Origin: Roseburia_D yibonii
GTDB taxonomy: Bacteria > Bacillota > Clostridia > Lachnospirales > Lachnospiraceae
Length of the DNA stretch: 64,000 bases
Reading direction: 5' to 3'
Assembly (NCBI RefSeq): GCF_014297335.1
Contig: NZ_JACOQH010000004.1
Location: 124,001-188,000, forward strand
A program made the position numbers and the translations under genes. This document shows, piece by piece, positions 17,931 through 27,218 of this stretch (position 1 is the first letter of the stretch; every line of letters begins with the position of its first letter). Below the pieces are notes generated by a model. The model saw nothing but the letters and a program-made list of their open reading frames with translations, was not told where the DNA came from and did no database searches.

Positions 17931-18611
17931 TTACTTTTTCAGTTTCAGCAATGCCTGATAAGCCGCTTCCTGTTCCGCCGCTTTCTTTGTGTGTCCCTCG
18001 CCCTTTCCGATTAGCATTTCTCCGATCCAGGCCTCGACCATAAAGTGTTTGTCATGATCCGGTCCTTCTTCCCCGACAAGGCGGTAACACAGTTCCTCCT
18101 TGTAGGATGCCTGCACTACCTCCTGAAGGATAGTCTTGCTATCATAAAAGAGCTGCTTATGTTCAATATCCGTCAGAATAAATTTTAAAATAAACTCTTT
18201 TGCACTAGCAAAACCACCGTCTAAATAAATGGCACCGATAACCGCTTCAAGCGCATCCGAAAGAATGGACTTGCGTTTTCTTCCGCCGGTCATATCTTCT
18301 CCCTTGCCAAGCAGGAGATAATCGCCAAGATTCAGCTGTCTGGTACAAAACGCCAGTGTCGGCTCACAGACCAGGCTCGCGCGCATCTTCGTCAGATCGC
18401 CTTCCGGCAGTTTCGGGTAATTTAAGTATAAAAACTCACTTGACACGATCTCAAGCACCGCATCTCCCAGAAATTCGAGACGTTCATTGTCCGATCCCTT
18501 TTTCATATGTTTTTCATTGGCATAGGAACTGTGTGTCAATGCCTGTGAAAGCAGTCCCGGTGTTTGAAACTGATATCCGATCACCTCTTGAAACTCTAAT
18601 TGTTTTCTCAT
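17931..18611 (-). CDS. rnc: Ribonuclease III
   Basis: A 226-residue double-stranded RNA endonuclease. The catalytic signature NERLEFLGDAVLE (about 42-54) and the second acidic cluster SDALEAVIGAIYLDGG are intact, followed by a dsRNA-binding domain ending in KKAAEQEAAYQALLKL. First gene after the acpP terminator; it may depend on read-through from acpP. Confidence 0.97.
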   Translation of the reverse strand: MRKQLEFQEVIGYQFQTPGLLSQALTHSSYANEKHMKKGSDNERLEFLGDAVLEIVSSEFLYLNYPKLPEGDLTKMRASLVCEPTLAFCTRQLNLGDYLLLGKGEDMTGGRKRKSILSDALEAVIGAIYLDGGFASAKEFILKFILTDIEHKQLFYDSKTILQEVVQASYKEELCYRLVGEEGPDHDKHFMVEAWIGEMLIGKGEGHTKKAAEQEAAYQALLKLKK

Positions 18612-18651
18612 CTTCTTCTCCTCACCGCAGTAATTTCTCTTCTATTATGAA

Positions 18652-18691
18652 ACGAAAGATAAAGCCCTTCTAAAAGGGCTTTATCTTTCGT
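18652..18691 (-). terminator. Terminator between acpP and rnc
   Basis: A perfect 18-bp stem (18652-18669 with 18674-18691) closed by a 4-nt loop, followed on the minus transcript by TTTC. A very stable hairpin about 30 nt after acpP. It probably raises acpP transcript level over the downstream genes. Confidence 0.85.
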
Positions 18692-18722
18692 CTCTCTGAT
18701 CCGCCAAAAGAATCCAGCGCGA

Positions 18723-18956
18723 TTAGTTGTTTAACGCATTTTTGATCTGCTCTACCGCATCTGAAACGGTAACGATCTTTTCTGCTTCTTCATTTTCGAT
18801 CTCGATATCGAATTCTTCCTCTATTCCCATAATGATCTGGAACACATCCAGGGAGTCTGCTCCCAGATCATCCACAAATGTTGTGTCCATTGTGATCTCA
18901 TCTTCATCCACATTTAATACTTCCGCAATAATTTTTTTTAACTTTTCGAATTCCAT
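18723..18956 (-). CDS. acpP: Acyl carrier protein
   Basis: A 77-residue acidic carrier protein with the phosphopantetheine serine in DLGADSLDVFQI. Directly follows plsX (14-nt gap), giving plsX-acpP without the fabD/fabG genes that lie between them in B. subtilis. Carries acyl chains in fatty acid synthesis. Confidence 0.97.
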   Translation of the reverse strand: MEFEKLKKIIAEVLNVDEDEITMDTTFVDDLGADSLDVFQIIMGIEEEFDIEIENEEAEKIVTVSDAVEQIKNALNN

Positions 18957-18970
18957 ACGTCATTTCCTTT

Positions 18971-19996
18971 CTATGCTTCTGTCTTTTCCTCAGAAACTAT
19001 AATATTTTTTTTGATCTTTCCATTGATATCTTCATTCTTAAATGTGACACACTGAATGATGGAGTTGGTTACCTCCATTGCCTTTGCACTGCCGTGTGTC
19101 TTTACGACCAGTCCGTTCAGACCAAGCAGTGGTGCTCCGCCGTATTTGGAAGCGTCAAACTCTTTTAACGTCTTTTTCAATGCCGGAAGTGCCATTGCCG
19201 CTCCGATCTTGCTTGTCACACTGCTCATCATGCCCTGCTTTACGAGGCTGATCAGTGTAGAGCTGAGCCCCTCATACAGCTTTAAGATGACATTTCCCAC
19301 AAACGCTTCACAGACAATTACATCCGCTCCGCCATGCGGGATCTCTCTGGCTTCGATCGAGCCAACGAAATTGATATCGGTACACGCCTTGAGTAACGGA
19401 AATGTTTCTTTGACTAACGCATTTCCCTTATCTTCCTCTGCCCCGATATTTACGATCGCCACTCTCGGATTCTTGATCCCAACTACATGTTCCATGTAGA
19501 TCGAACCCATCTTCGCGAACTGCACCAGATGGGAAGGACGCGCATCCACATTGGCTCCGCAGTCGATGAGGAGTGAAACGCCGCTCTCGGTCGGGATGAT
19601 CGGCGCAAGCGGCGGCCGCTCGATCCCACGGATCCTTCCGACAATAACCTGTCCGCCGACTAAGATTGCTCCGGAACTTCCTGCTGAGACAAACGCGTCT
19701 GCCTCTTTGTTTTTTACCATATTCATTCCCACTACGATCGAGGAATTTTTCTTTTTACGGATCGCATTGACCGGAGGCTCGGCAGTTTCGATAACCTCTT
19801 CCGCATGTACGATTCCGATCTTGTCTTCCGGATACTGATACTTTCCTATCTCTTCCTTAATGACATCTTCCTGTCCTACCAGGATCACTTTTATGTCGTC
19901 CCGCATATTGACTGCGTCGATCGCACCTTTCACCATCTCGCCTGGCGCATGATCTCCGCCCATCGCGTCTAATACTACTGTCGTGATCTCCTGCAT
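18971..19996 (-). CDS. plsX: Phosphate acyltransferase PlsX
   Basis: A 341-residue enzyme converting acyl-ACP to acyl-phosphate in phospholipid synthesis. N-terminal DAMGGDHAPGEMVKGA and the central LLIDCGANVDARPSHLVQFA are diagnostic. It leads the plsX-acpP-rnc-smc-ftsY group, with a promoter upstream. Confidence 0.96.
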   Translation of the reverse strand: MQEITTVVLDAMGGDHAPGEMVKGAIDAVNMRDDIKVILVGQEDVIKEEIGKYQYPEDKIGIVHAEEVIETAEPPVNAIRKKKNSSIVVGMNMVKNKEADAFVSAGSSGAILVGGQVIVGRIRGIERPPLAPIIPTESGVSLLIDCGANVDARPSHLVQFAKMGSIYMEHVVGIKNPRVAIVNIGAEEDKGNALVKETFPLLKACTDINFVGSIEAREIPHGGADVIVCEAFVGNVILKLYEGLSSTLISLVKQGMMSSVTSKIGAAMALPALKKTLKEFDASKYGGAPLLGLNGLVVKTHGSAKAMEVTNSIIQCVTFKNEDINGKIKKNIIVSEEKTEA

Positions 19997-20037
19997 GTTC
20001 TCCCTCCTTACGGACTGCTGTCACATATCTATATCAA

Positions 20038-20066
20038 AATATACTATATCTTATTCTATAAATCAA
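20038..20066 (-). promoter_or_regulatory. Predicted promoter of plsX-acpP
   Basis: Minus strand TTGATT, 17-nt spacer, TATATT, ending about 42 nt before the plsX start. A FapR-type operator was not recognised. Confidence 0.55.
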
Positions 20067-20078
20067 CCAAAAATAAAT

Positions 20079-20726
20079 CTAGTATTCACGGTTGCGTTCA
20101 TCCTCAGACTCACGGTCTTCCTCGGACATGTACTTTCTGAAAATGCCTTCCATGATATAACTCTTGATCCACATGTAAAGTCCCGGAAGCAGAACGATCA
20201 GAAATCCGAATAAATAGAGCAAAACCGCGCATCCTACAAACATTGCAAATACCAGAAGTGTCTTAGGCAGATGTGCAAACGCCAACAGCAGCGCATTTTT
20301 CATGATCGCCTTTGTCGTATTCGCGAAACGTCCGATATATGGGAAAACATATACCGCCCACATGATCACGAACGCGAGTACGATCGTAAAAAAGATATAG
20401 ATCTTGCCAATGCCATATCCCGCAGCCGCAAATTTCCACATTACATAGGTATCAAAGCACATTAACAATGTCAGTCCGAGTGTCACCAGCCAGACGATCG
20501 TAGACTGTTTGAAATTGGCGCGGAACGCCCCCCAGAAATCTTTCCAGACATAACCGCGGTTATGTTTTAAGACCTTGTTTGCCGTGTAATACAGCGCCGT
20601 ATTTGCCGCGCCGATCGTAATGATCGGAATGCAGGCAAGCAGCCAGACGATGCTCAGGTAACATACATTGAAAAACTTATCCAGTCCCTGCATCAGTTTG
20701 TTGTCATAATTAAAAATATCACTCAT
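20079..20726 (-). CDS. YesL family (DUF624) membrane protein
   Basis: A 215-residue protein with about five membrane segments (for example FNVCYLSIVWLLACIPIITIG, IYIFFTIVLAFVIMWAVYVF, TLLVFAMFVGCAVLLYLFGF). The start FNYDNKLMQGLDKFFNVCYL is typical of YesL/DUF624 proteins, often near sugar ABC systems but here alone. Function unknown; monocistronic between the rpmF terminator and the plsX promoter. Confidence 0.82.
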   Translation of the reverse strand: MSDIFNYDNKLMQGLDKFFNVCYLSIVWLLACIPIITIGAANTALYYTANKVLKHNRGYVWKDFWGAFRANFKQSTIVWLVTLGLTLLMCFDTYVMWKFAAAGYGIGKIYIFFTIVLAFVIMWAVYVFPYIGRFANTTKAIMKNALLLAFAHLPKTLLVFAMFVGCAVLLYLFGFLIVLLPGLYMWIKSYIMEGIFRKYMSEEDRESEDERNREY

Positions 20727-20764
20727 ATAAAATCACCTTTTCCATTATATTCCGAAAGTAAAAA

Positions 20765-20788
20765 AGGAGTGTTTTTTCAAACACTCCT
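20765..20788 (-). terminator. Terminator of the yceD-rpmF operon
   Basis: A 10-bp stem (20765-20774 with 20779-20788) with a 4-nt loop, followed on the minus transcript by TTTTTTACTTT. Intrinsic terminator directly after rpmF. Confidence 0.9.
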
Positions 20789-20802
20789 GATCTCCCCACT
20801 GA

Positions 20803-20982
20803 TTAGTCCTGAGGGATAATTTCTTTCTTGTTATAAGAACCACAGTTCTTGCAAACTCTATGAGGCATCATTAAAGCGCCGCATTTGCTGCATTTTACTA
20901 AATTTGGAGCAGTCATCTTCCAGTTTGCTCTTCTTTTATCTCTTCTTCCTTTGGAAGATTTGTTCTTTGGACAAATTGACAT
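20803..20982 (-). CDS. rpmF: 50S ribosomal protein L32
   Basis: A 59-residue protein. The start SICPKNKSSKGRRDKRRANW and a four-cysteine zinc ribbon (CSKC...CKNC) identify L32 of the zinc-binding type. The longer reading frame from 21063 overlaps yceD and is not used. An AGGAGG precedes the ATG. Coupled with yceD as in most bacteria. Confidence 0.97.
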   Translation of the reverse strand: MSICPKNKSSKGRRDKRRANWKMTAPNLVKCSKCGALMMPHRVCKNCGSYNKKEIIPQD

Positions 20983-20986
20983 CTGG

Positions 20987-21511
20987 TTACACCTCCTTAA
21001 ATTTGTTAAAGATATCCTGGATAGCGGCCATTCTTGGATCCAGCTCTGTTTTCTGGCAATCACAGGTCTGCAGATTCAAATTCACACCGCATTTCCTACA
21101 AATTCCTTTGCAATCTTCTTTGCACAGAACCTTCGTCGGCCAGTTAACCATAATCTCACCATAGATAAGTCTATCTACATCCAGATCAAATCCATCCACA
21201 TAATCGTCTTCCTCGCCGTCCTCCTCCGAAACAGGCTCGCCGCCGATCGGAAGCTTTCTGGATACTGAAATGTGAAAATCCGTATCCACCGGTGTCAGGC
21301 AACGGTCACATGGTATTTCAAGCGTCACATCCAACTCAGTCTCGATAAGCAGATGCTTATTTTCCTCATTCGTAAGCTGTAACGTGAATGGCGTTTTCTT
21401 GATGATCGGGAAATTACCTAATTTTGAATCAAAAGAGGTAAGATCGATTTCCACTTCTTTTGTAACACTTTTGTTTTCATTCGAAACAATGTCTGTTATA
21501 TCTACTTTCAT
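20987..21511 (-). CDS. yceD: YceD/DUF177 family protein
   Basis: A 174-residue protein linked to 23S rRNA accumulation in other bacteria. It has the family CDRC motif and a second Cys cluster (CKEDCKGICRKCG), likely a metal site. 4 nt upstream of rpmF, the usual pairing. Confidence 0.93.
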   Translation of the reverse strand: MKVDITDIVSNENKSVTKEVEIDLTSFDSKLGNFPIIKKTPFTLQLTNEENKHLLIETELDVTLEIPCDRCLTPVDTDFHISVSRKLPIGGEPVSEEDGEEDDYVDGFDLDVDRLIYGEIMVNWPTKVLCKEDCKGICRKCGVNLNLQTCDCQKTELDPRMAAIQDIFNKFKEV

Positions 21512-21537
21512 GATACTCTCCTAATCACACTCAAACA

Positions 21538-21566
21538 ATTATACATACTTGACCAAGGTTTGTCAA
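21538..21566 (-). promoter_or_regulatory. Consensus sigma-A promoter for yceD-rpmF
   Basis: Minus strand TTGACA, 17-nt spacer, TATAAT, both hexamers perfect. The start of transcription would be about 20 nt before the yceD ATG. Confidence 0.9.
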
Positions 21567-21574
21567 CAAAATTT

Positions 21575-22768
21575 TTATTTTACCAGCGCAACGGTCTCGC
21601 GGCAGATCGCAAGCTCTTCGTTTGTCGCGATCACCATGACTTTTACCTTGGAATCCGGAGTAGAAATGGTCATGTAGTCCTCTTCTTTCCAGTTCTCGGT
21701 CTCGTCGATCGTAACACCGAGATATCCGAAGTATTCGCAGATCTGGGTACGGAGCGCGGAAGCATGCTCACCGATTCCTGCGGTAAACGCGATAACATCC
21801 ACACCGTTCATGGCAGCTGCGTAAGCGCCTACATATTTTGCAACACGGTAAGCGAACGCGTCCATGGCAACCTTTGCCTTTTCATTTCCGTTTCCTGCCG
21901 CTTCTCTGATATCACGGAAATCACTGCCGAGTCCATCAGACATTCCGAGAAGACCGGACTTCTTATTTAAGATGTTTAACACACCTGTGATATCGATATT
22001 GTCTTTCTTTGCGATGAACTCTAATACGGACGGATCCACGTCACCACTTCTGGTTCCCATGATCAGACCTTCGAGTGGGGTAAGTCCCATGGAAGTATCC
22101 ACAGATTTTCCTTTATCTACCGCGCACACGCTCGCACCGTTTCCGAGGTGGCATACGATCGTCTTTAAGGAATCATACGGTTTTCCGAGGAGTTCTGCTA
22201 CTTTCTGGGAAACGAAGCTGTGGCTGGTTCCGTGGAAGCCGTATTTACGAACTTTGTATTTGTCATAGTATTCATACGGGATACCGTACATATAAGCCTT
22301 CTCCGGCATGGTCTGATGGAAAGCGGTATCGAATACGCCAACCATCGGTGTGTTCGGCATCAGTTCCTGGCACGCGCGGATACCGATCAGGTTTGCCGGG
22401 TTGTGAAGCGGTGCAAGATCATTACACTCTTCTACGACTTTTAAGACTTCTTCATTTAAGATCGTGGAGGAAGCGAATTTCTCTCCGCCGTGTACGACTC
22501 TGTGTCCGACTGCACCGATCTCGGAAAGGCTCTTTAACGCACCTGTCTTCGGATTTACCAGCGCGTCCAGAACAAGCTGGATCGCCTGTTTATGGGTCGG
22601 CATATCCACTTCTCTTTCTTCCTTGGCTCCGCCTGCCGGTTTGTAGGTCAGTCTGCCATCGATCCCGATTCTCTCGCAAAGGCCTTTTGCAAGTACTGCT
22701 TCTGTATCAGAATTGATCACCTGATATTTTAAAGAAGAACTTCCGCAGTTGATTACTAAAACGTTCAT
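21575..22768 (-). CDS. ackA: Acetate kinase
   Basis: A 397-residue enzyme of acetate fermentation (acetyl-phosphate plus ADP to acetate plus ATP). Motifs: NCGSSSLKYQVIN at the N-terminus, GHRVVHGGEKF, GTRSGDVDPSV and FTAGIGEHA. No pta gene is adjacent, so it forms its own transcription unit. Confidence 0.97.
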   Translation of the reverse strand: MNVLVINCGSSSLKYQVINSDTEAVLAKGLCERIGIDGRLTYKPAGGAKEEREVDMPTHKQAIQLVLDALVNPKTGALKSLSEIGAVGHRVVHGGEKFASSTILNEEVLKVVEECNDLAPLHNPANLIGIRACQELMPNTPMVGVFDTAFHQTMPEKAYMYGIPYEYYDKYKVRKYGFHGTSHSFVSQKVAELLGKPYDSLKTIVCHLGNGASVCAVDKGKSVDTSMGLTPLEGLIMGTRSGDVDPSVLEFIAKKDNIDITGVLNILNKKSGLLGMSDGLGSDFRDIREAAGNGNEKAKVAMDAFAYRVAKYVGAYAAAMNGVDVIAFTAGIGEHASALRTQICEYFGYLGVTIDETENWKEEDYMTISTPDSKVKVMVIATNEELAICRETVALVK

Positions 22769-22836
22769 ATATCATATCTCCTTTTTCATTTTAACGTACT
22801 ATAATCCCATTTTTCATGGGACTGTATGTATTTTAC

Positions 22837-22865
22837 ATTATAAAACAATCTAAATTTGTATACAA
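22837..22865 (-). promoter_or_regulatory. Predicted ackA promoter with leader hairpin
   Basis: Minus strand TTGTAT, 17-nt spacer, TATAAT. The leader contains a 6-bp hairpin (TCCCAT, GAAAA, ATGGGA) at about 22806-22822. Divergent from the tmcAL promoter only 16 nt away. Confidence 0.75.
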
Positions 22866-22880
22866 GGCTAAATTGGAAAT

Positions 22881-22909
22881 TTGAACCCAAAATCTTTTTA
22901 TGGTAGGAT
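22881..22909 (+). promoter_or_regulatory. Predicted tmcAL promoter
   Basis: TTGAAC, 17-nt spacer, TAGGAT, about 59 nt upstream of the tmcAL ATG at 22968. Confidence 0.6.
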
Positions 22910-22967
22910 AAAAATCAGAATATGGTACATATCAACTTTATCCGAACGAAAGGAACCTGCACACAAT

Positions 22968-24209
22968 ATGAAAGTAACCGGAATCATCGCAGAATACAAT
23001 CCGTTTCACAACGGTCATCTCTATCAGTTAAAAACCGCGAAAGAAACGTGGGACACCGACTTTATCATCGTCGTTTTAAGCGGCGATTTTATGCAGCGCG
23101 GCATCCCCGGCATCTTAGACAAATGGGAACGCACAAAAATGGCGCTTGGCTGTGGTGCCGACCTCGTCTTAGAGCTCCCGGTATTATCCGCATGCGCAAG
23201 TGCCGAGCCTTTTGCCGCCGGCGGGGTCACGCTCCTCGAAAAGACCGGTGTCGTCACCGATCTCTGCTTTGGCGCGGAAAGTGATGATCTTCCGGCTTTT
23301 TATAAGCTTGCGGATTTTTTAAACCGGGAACCCGCCGCGTATCAGGACGCGCTGCGCGCACAGCTCCGGCTCGGGAAAAGTTTTCCGGCTGCCCGAAATG
23401 CCGCCCTCTCCCTGTGCTGTGGAGAAAATCCGGCAGACGACGCGCTCCTTTCTTCCCCCAATAATATTTTAGGACTTTCTTATGTCCAGCGCCTGCTCTC
23501 GCTTGGCTCAGGCATAACGCCACGCCCGCTAAAGCGCCGGGGAAGCGGTTACCACGACACCGCACTTTCCGGCCCTCTTGCCTCCGCAACCGCGATCCGC
23601 GATTTTTTATGTAAACCAGATAGTGACGCGCTCTCCGGTATACAGGATCAGGTTCCGCCCGCTGTGTTTTCTATTTTAGAAGCAGCACAAAAAGACGGGG
23701 ATTTTCTGTTTTCCGATGATCTTTCCGCCATGCTGCACTATAAACTGCTCTGTGAGTGCGCGTCCGGCTTTACCTCCTATCTGGATGTCACGCCGGATCT
23801 CTCCAACAAGATCCGAAAGAACCTTTCTGATTTCACCTGCTGGTCCGATTTTGTGCTGCAGTTAAAATCAAAGGAACTGACCCACACACGCATCAGCCGC
23901 GCACTGCTCCACATTCTTTTAAACCTGACAGAGGAAGATTTTGCACTTGCAGGGGTATTTTCCTTCGCGCCTTACCTGCGGCTGCTCGGCTTTCGAAAAA
24001 GTGCCGCACCGCTTCTCTCGGCGATCAAGAAAAACGCGGACATCCCGCTCATCGCCAAGCTTGCGGATGCAAAGAGCTATCTCTCAGACGATGCCTGTGC
24101 GCTTCTTTCCAAAGACATTTTTGCCGCGGATGTCTATCGGCTCGCGCTGACTGCCAAGACCGGGAAACGTCTGCCGAATGAATTTTCCCACAGTCCGATC
24201 GTATTTTAA
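22968..24209 (+). CDS. tmcAL: tRNA(Met) cytidine acetate ligase TmcAL (YlbM)
   Basis: A 413-residue nucleotidyltransferase-fold enzyme; B. subtilis TmcAL makes N4-acetylcytidine at C34 of elongator tRNA-Met using acetate and ATP. The N-terminal GIIAEYNPFHNGHLYQL holds the HxGH-type site. The ATG at 22968 matches the family start; 29 in-frame upstream codons overlap the promoter. An AAAGGA lies about 13 nt upstream, a rather long spacing. Divergent from ackA, another acetate-handling gene. Confidence 0.92.
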   Translation: MKVTGIIAEYNPFHNGHLYQLKTAKETWDTDFIIVVLSGDFMQRGIPGILDKWERTKMALGCGADLVLELPVLSACASAEPFAAGGVTLLEKTGVVTDLCFGAESDDLPAFYKLADFLNREPAAYQDALRAQLRLGKSFPAARNAALSLCCGENPADDALLSSPNNILGLSYVQRLLSLGSGITPRPLKRRGSGYHDTALSGPLASATAIRDFLCKPDSDALSGIQDQVPPAVFSILEAAQKDGDFLFSDDLSAMLHYKLLCECASGFTSYLDVTPDLSNKIRKNLSDFTCWSDFVLQLKSKELTHTRISRALLHILLNLTEEDFALAGVFSFAPYLRLLGFRKSAAPLLSAIKKNADIPLIAKLADAKSYLSDDACALLSKDIFAADVYRLALTAKTGKRLPNEFSHSPIVF

Positions 24210-24291
24210 TTTTCGCCGGACTGTGCTACAATATTTTCTGTTGTAAAAAATAGATCAAAAAATCACGTCACCTGAAGGATTGGAGTTTTTT

Positions 24292-25086
24292 ATGAACAAC
24301 AGCATGCATTATAATTTTCACACACACACGTTCCGCTGTCATCATGCAACGGGAACCGACCGGGAATATGTAGAATGCGCGATTAAAGCCGGCATCAAAA
24401 CACTCGGCTTTTCCGATCATGTGCCATACCCGTATCTGCACGGCTATCCGTCCACGGTCCGCATGGATATGGATGATACTTCTGACTATGTCACCGCGAT
24501 CCGCGCACTCGCTGCGGAATACAAAGACGATATTCAGATCTTTGTCGGTTTTGAGGCGGAATATTTAAGGGATCACTGGGCAGATCTGCGTGATCTTCTC
24601 CTTCCTTATGATATCGACTACCTGATCCTCGGCCAGCACTTTCTGCACAGCGAGCTGGATGGCAGCTACAGCGGCGCGCCGGGTGCAGACGAGGCGAAAT
24701 TAAAAGAATACGTTGATCTCGTGATCGAAGCCTTAAATACCGGAAATTTCACCTATCTCGCGCACCCGGATCTTATCAACTTTACCGGTTCCGATGAGAT
24801 CTACAATAAACATATGACCCACCTGTGTCTGGAAGCCAAACGGCTCTCCATTCCGCTTGAGATCAATTTCTGTGGATACTTAAACCAGAGACATTACCCG
24901 TCCAAACGTTTCTTTTCGCTTGCAGCCTCTCTCGGAAATGATTTTGTATTCGGCAGGGACGCGCACACACCGGACGCTTTTTGGGATGAGGCGACTTATA
25001 ACGGCTGCTCTGCACTTGCAGAAGAGTGCGGCATCTCACTGCTGCCGGAAGTCACTCTGCGGAAACCGTTTTTGAATGACCACTGA
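24292..25086 (+). CDS. hisK: PHP-family histidinol-phosphatase-like hydrolase
   Basis: A 264-residue PHP phosphoesterase. Metal ligands in NFHTHTFRCH at the start, GFEAEYL, GQHFLH and a late GRDAHTPDAF. The closest known role is histidinol phosphatase (HisK), but no his genes are near, so the substrate is not certain. The ATG at 24292 (GGAG 6 nt before) is chosen over an in-frame TTG at 24280. Confidence 0.82.
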   Translation: MNNSMHYNFHTHTFRCHHATGTDREYVECAIKAGIKTLGFSDHVPYPYLHGYPSTVRMDMDDTSDYVTAIRALAAEYKDDIQIFVGFEAEYLRDHWADLRDLLLPYDIDYLILGQHFLHSELDGSYSGAPGADEAKLKEYVDLVIEALNTGNFTYLAHPDLINFTGSDEIYNKHMTHLCLEAKRLSIPLEINFCGYLNQRHYPSKRFFSLAASLGNDFVFGRDAHTPDAFWDEATYNGCSALAEECGISLLPEVTLRKPFLNDH

Positions 25087-25120
25087 ATCTCTCTGGTTCC
25101 ATCACAGCGTGGCATCAAAA

Positions 25121-25185
25121 AAAGACTGACAGGATCTGTTTCGGGGAAATCCCCGGTCTGATCTCTGCCAGCCTTTTTTCTTTTA
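25121..25185 (+). terminator. Terminator after the PHP hydrolase gene
   Basis: A long, partly G-U paired hairpin (25123-25137 with 25160-25173) with an inner perfect CGGGG/CCCCG stem, followed by TTTTTTCTTTT. Lies between convergent transcription units. Confidence 0.85.
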
Positions 25186-25224
25186 ATTTATAACCGGTCA
25201 CACGAGTAACCGTATCGTTTCCTC

Positions 25225-26403
25225 TTAGTGATGGAACAGACGGATTCCGGTGAATGCCATTGCCATGCCGTATTTGTTGCAGGTAGCGATTACATTGTCA
25301 TCACGGATCGATCCGCCTGGCTCTGCCACATAAGTCACACCGCTTCTGTGCGCACGCTCGATGTTGTCACCAAACGGGAAGAACGCATCGGAACCAAGCG
25401 CAACGTTGGTATTTTTATCCAGCCATGCGCGCTTCTCTTCTGCGGTAAACACTTCCGGTTTTGTCTTAAAGATATTTTCCCAGGCGCCGTCCGCCAATAC
25501 ATCCATATAATCCTCACCGATGTATAAATCGATCGCATTATCTCTGTCCGCACGTTTGATCTTGTCTAAGAACGGAAGATTTAAGACCTTCGGGCACTGA
25601 CGCAGCCACCAGTTGTCTGCCTTCTGACCGGCAAGACGGGTACAGTGGATTCTGGACTGCTGTCCCGCACCGATACCGATTGCCTGTCCGTCTTTGACGT
25701 AGCATACAGAATTGGACTGTGTATATTTTAAAGTGATCATGGAAATTGCAAGATCGCGCTTTGCGGACTCCGGGATCTCCTTATTGTCAGTCACGATATT
25801 GTCAAAGAAATGCTCATCAATATGTAACTCATTTCTTCCCTGTTCAAAAGTAATACCAAAGACCTGTTTTCTCTCGATCGGATTCGGAACATAGTTCGGA
25901 TCGATCTCGATAACGTTGTAGTTTCCCTTTTTCTTTTCTTTTAAGATTGCCAGTGCTTCCGGCTCAAATCCCGGTGCGATCACACCATCGGAAACCTCAC
26001 GCTTGATGATCTTGGCAGTTGCGACATCGCAGACATCGGAAAGCGCAATAAAGTCACCGAAAGAAGACATACGGTCTGCGCCTCTCGCTCTTGCGTAAGC
26101 ATTTGCAAGCGGAGTAAACTCGATATCCATATCATCCACCCAGTAGATCTTGCGTTCCACATCGGAAAGCGGCATGCCGACTGCTGCTCCCGCCGGAGAA
26201 ACATGTTTGAAAGAAGTCGCCGCCGGAAGTCCGGTTGCTTTCTTTAATTCACTTACCAGCTGCCAGCCGTTGAATGCATCCAGGAAATTGATGTAGCCCG
26301 GTCTTCCGCTCAAAACTTTGATCGGGAGTTCTCCCTCTTCCATGTAGATTTTAGACGGTTTCTGATTCGGGTTACAGCCATATTTTAATTCTAATTCTTT
26401 CAT
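25225..26403 (-). CDS. purH: AICAR formyltransferase (PurH domain without IMP cyclohydrolase)
   Basis: A 392-residue protein covering only the transformylase half of PurH (about 520 residues when bifunctional). Seen: KYGCNPNQKP at the N-terminus, FKHVSPAGAAVG (the KH catalytic pair), SDAFFPFGDNIERAH and TGIRLFHH at the end. It formylates AICAR using 10-formyl-THF in purine synthesis. The IMP cyclohydrolase half is absent and supplied by the gene just upstream, 30 nt away. Confidence 0.92.
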   Translation of the reverse strand: MKELELKYGCNPNQKPSKIYMEEGELPIKVLSGRPGYINFLDAFNGWQLVSELKKATGLPAATSFKHVSPAGAAVGMPLSDVERKIYWVDDMDIEFTPLANAYARARGADRMSSFGDFIALSDVCDVATAKIIKREVSDGVIAPGFEPEALAILKEKKKGNYNVIEIDPNYVPNPIERKQVFGITFEQGRNELHIDEHFFDNIVTDNKEIPESAKRDLAISMITLKYTQSNSVCYVKDGQAIGIGAGQQSRIHCTRLAGQKADNWWLRQCPKVLNLPFLDKIKRADRDNAIDLYIGEDYMDVLADGAWENIFKTKPEVFTAEEKRAWLDKNTNVALGSDAFFPFGDNIERAHRSGVTYVAEPGGSIRDDNVIATCNKYGMAMAFTGIRLFHH

Positions 26404-26433
26404 GATTATCCTCGCTTCTCTCTTGATCCTCGT

Positions 26434-27147
26434 TTATTTGTTCTTATTTATAATGCGTGTCACATAGTTTCCTGTTGCGATATCGATATAACGGACAAAC
26501 AGGGATACTTTATTGTCCGCATTCAGGTTCTCCCATACGAGATCTGTAAACGCATCGATGTCTCCGGAAATACCAACCAGGGTCGGTTCTCCCTCAAAAC
26601 TCGGAAGCGGATTGCCGTCACCCATGTAGGTATGGATGAAATGTCCTTCGCCCGCAACCGGATTCTCATAAGCGAATGTGTAACGGTTACATGCATCCGG
26701 ATTGCCGTTGTTGCTCTTTAAGATGGACATTGCGTAGTTGTAATTTCCATCTTCCACATGCATGATACCGGAAATACGCGGTGTATAGTTCGGAGCATCC
26801 GGCTCAAACTCTCTTGTGCGCAGCGCCTGCTCAAAGGTCTGCTGCTTGTCCATCAGTTCATAGATCGTATCGGTCTGGTCGCCGTTTGTCACAATCGTCT
26901 TGTTGCCAAGCACACGCACCGGCGCATATATGATAAGACTCGGATCGGTCAGTTTTGACGGATCAAATGCCTGAGTACGGATTCCCTGTCCGTCCTCCAC
27001 AAAAACACGGTTGCGGCTGTTCTCGCTTCTTCCCATGATAAAATATGCCGTCACCGCATATTTTCCATCTGCTGATTTTCCAATCACGATTCCTCTACCC
27101 GGGTAAGAATTACCACTCAACTCTTTTTCCAATGACATTTTTTCCAT
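26434..27147 (-). CDS. purO: IMP cyclohydrolase, archaeal PurO-like family
   Basis: A 237-residue protein with the IMP_cyclohyd signature NSYPGRGIVIGKSADGK, YFIMGRSENSRNR, then PNYTPRISG and YENPVAGEGHFIHTYMGDG. It closes FAICAR to IMP, the last step of purine synthesis. It stands beside a formyltransferase-only PurH, which makes a split two-gene PurH. GGAGG lies 7 nt before the ATG. Confidence 0.9.
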   Translation of the reverse strand: MEKMSLEKELSGNSYPGRGIVIGKSADGKYAVTAYFIMGRSENSRNRVFVEDGQGIRTQAFDPSKLTDPSLIIYAPVRVLGNKTIVTNGDQTDTIYELMDKQQTFEQALRTREFEPDAPNYTPRISGIMHVEDGNYNYAMSILKSNNGNPDACNRYTFAYENPVAGEGHFIHTYMGDGNPLPSFEGEPTLVGISGDIDAFTDLVWENLNADNKVSLFVRYIDIATGNYVTRIINKNK

Positions 27148-27218
27148 GTCAGAACCTCCTTATCCTGTTTGCCTGTTTGTTTTCTAACTCTGCCGGGCTT
27201 TTTATCGCCCGCTTTTTT

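Noticed and set aside
23254..23589. 111-codon minus-strand frame inside tmcAL
   Set aside because: Out-of-frame shadow of a clear gene in GC-rich sequence.
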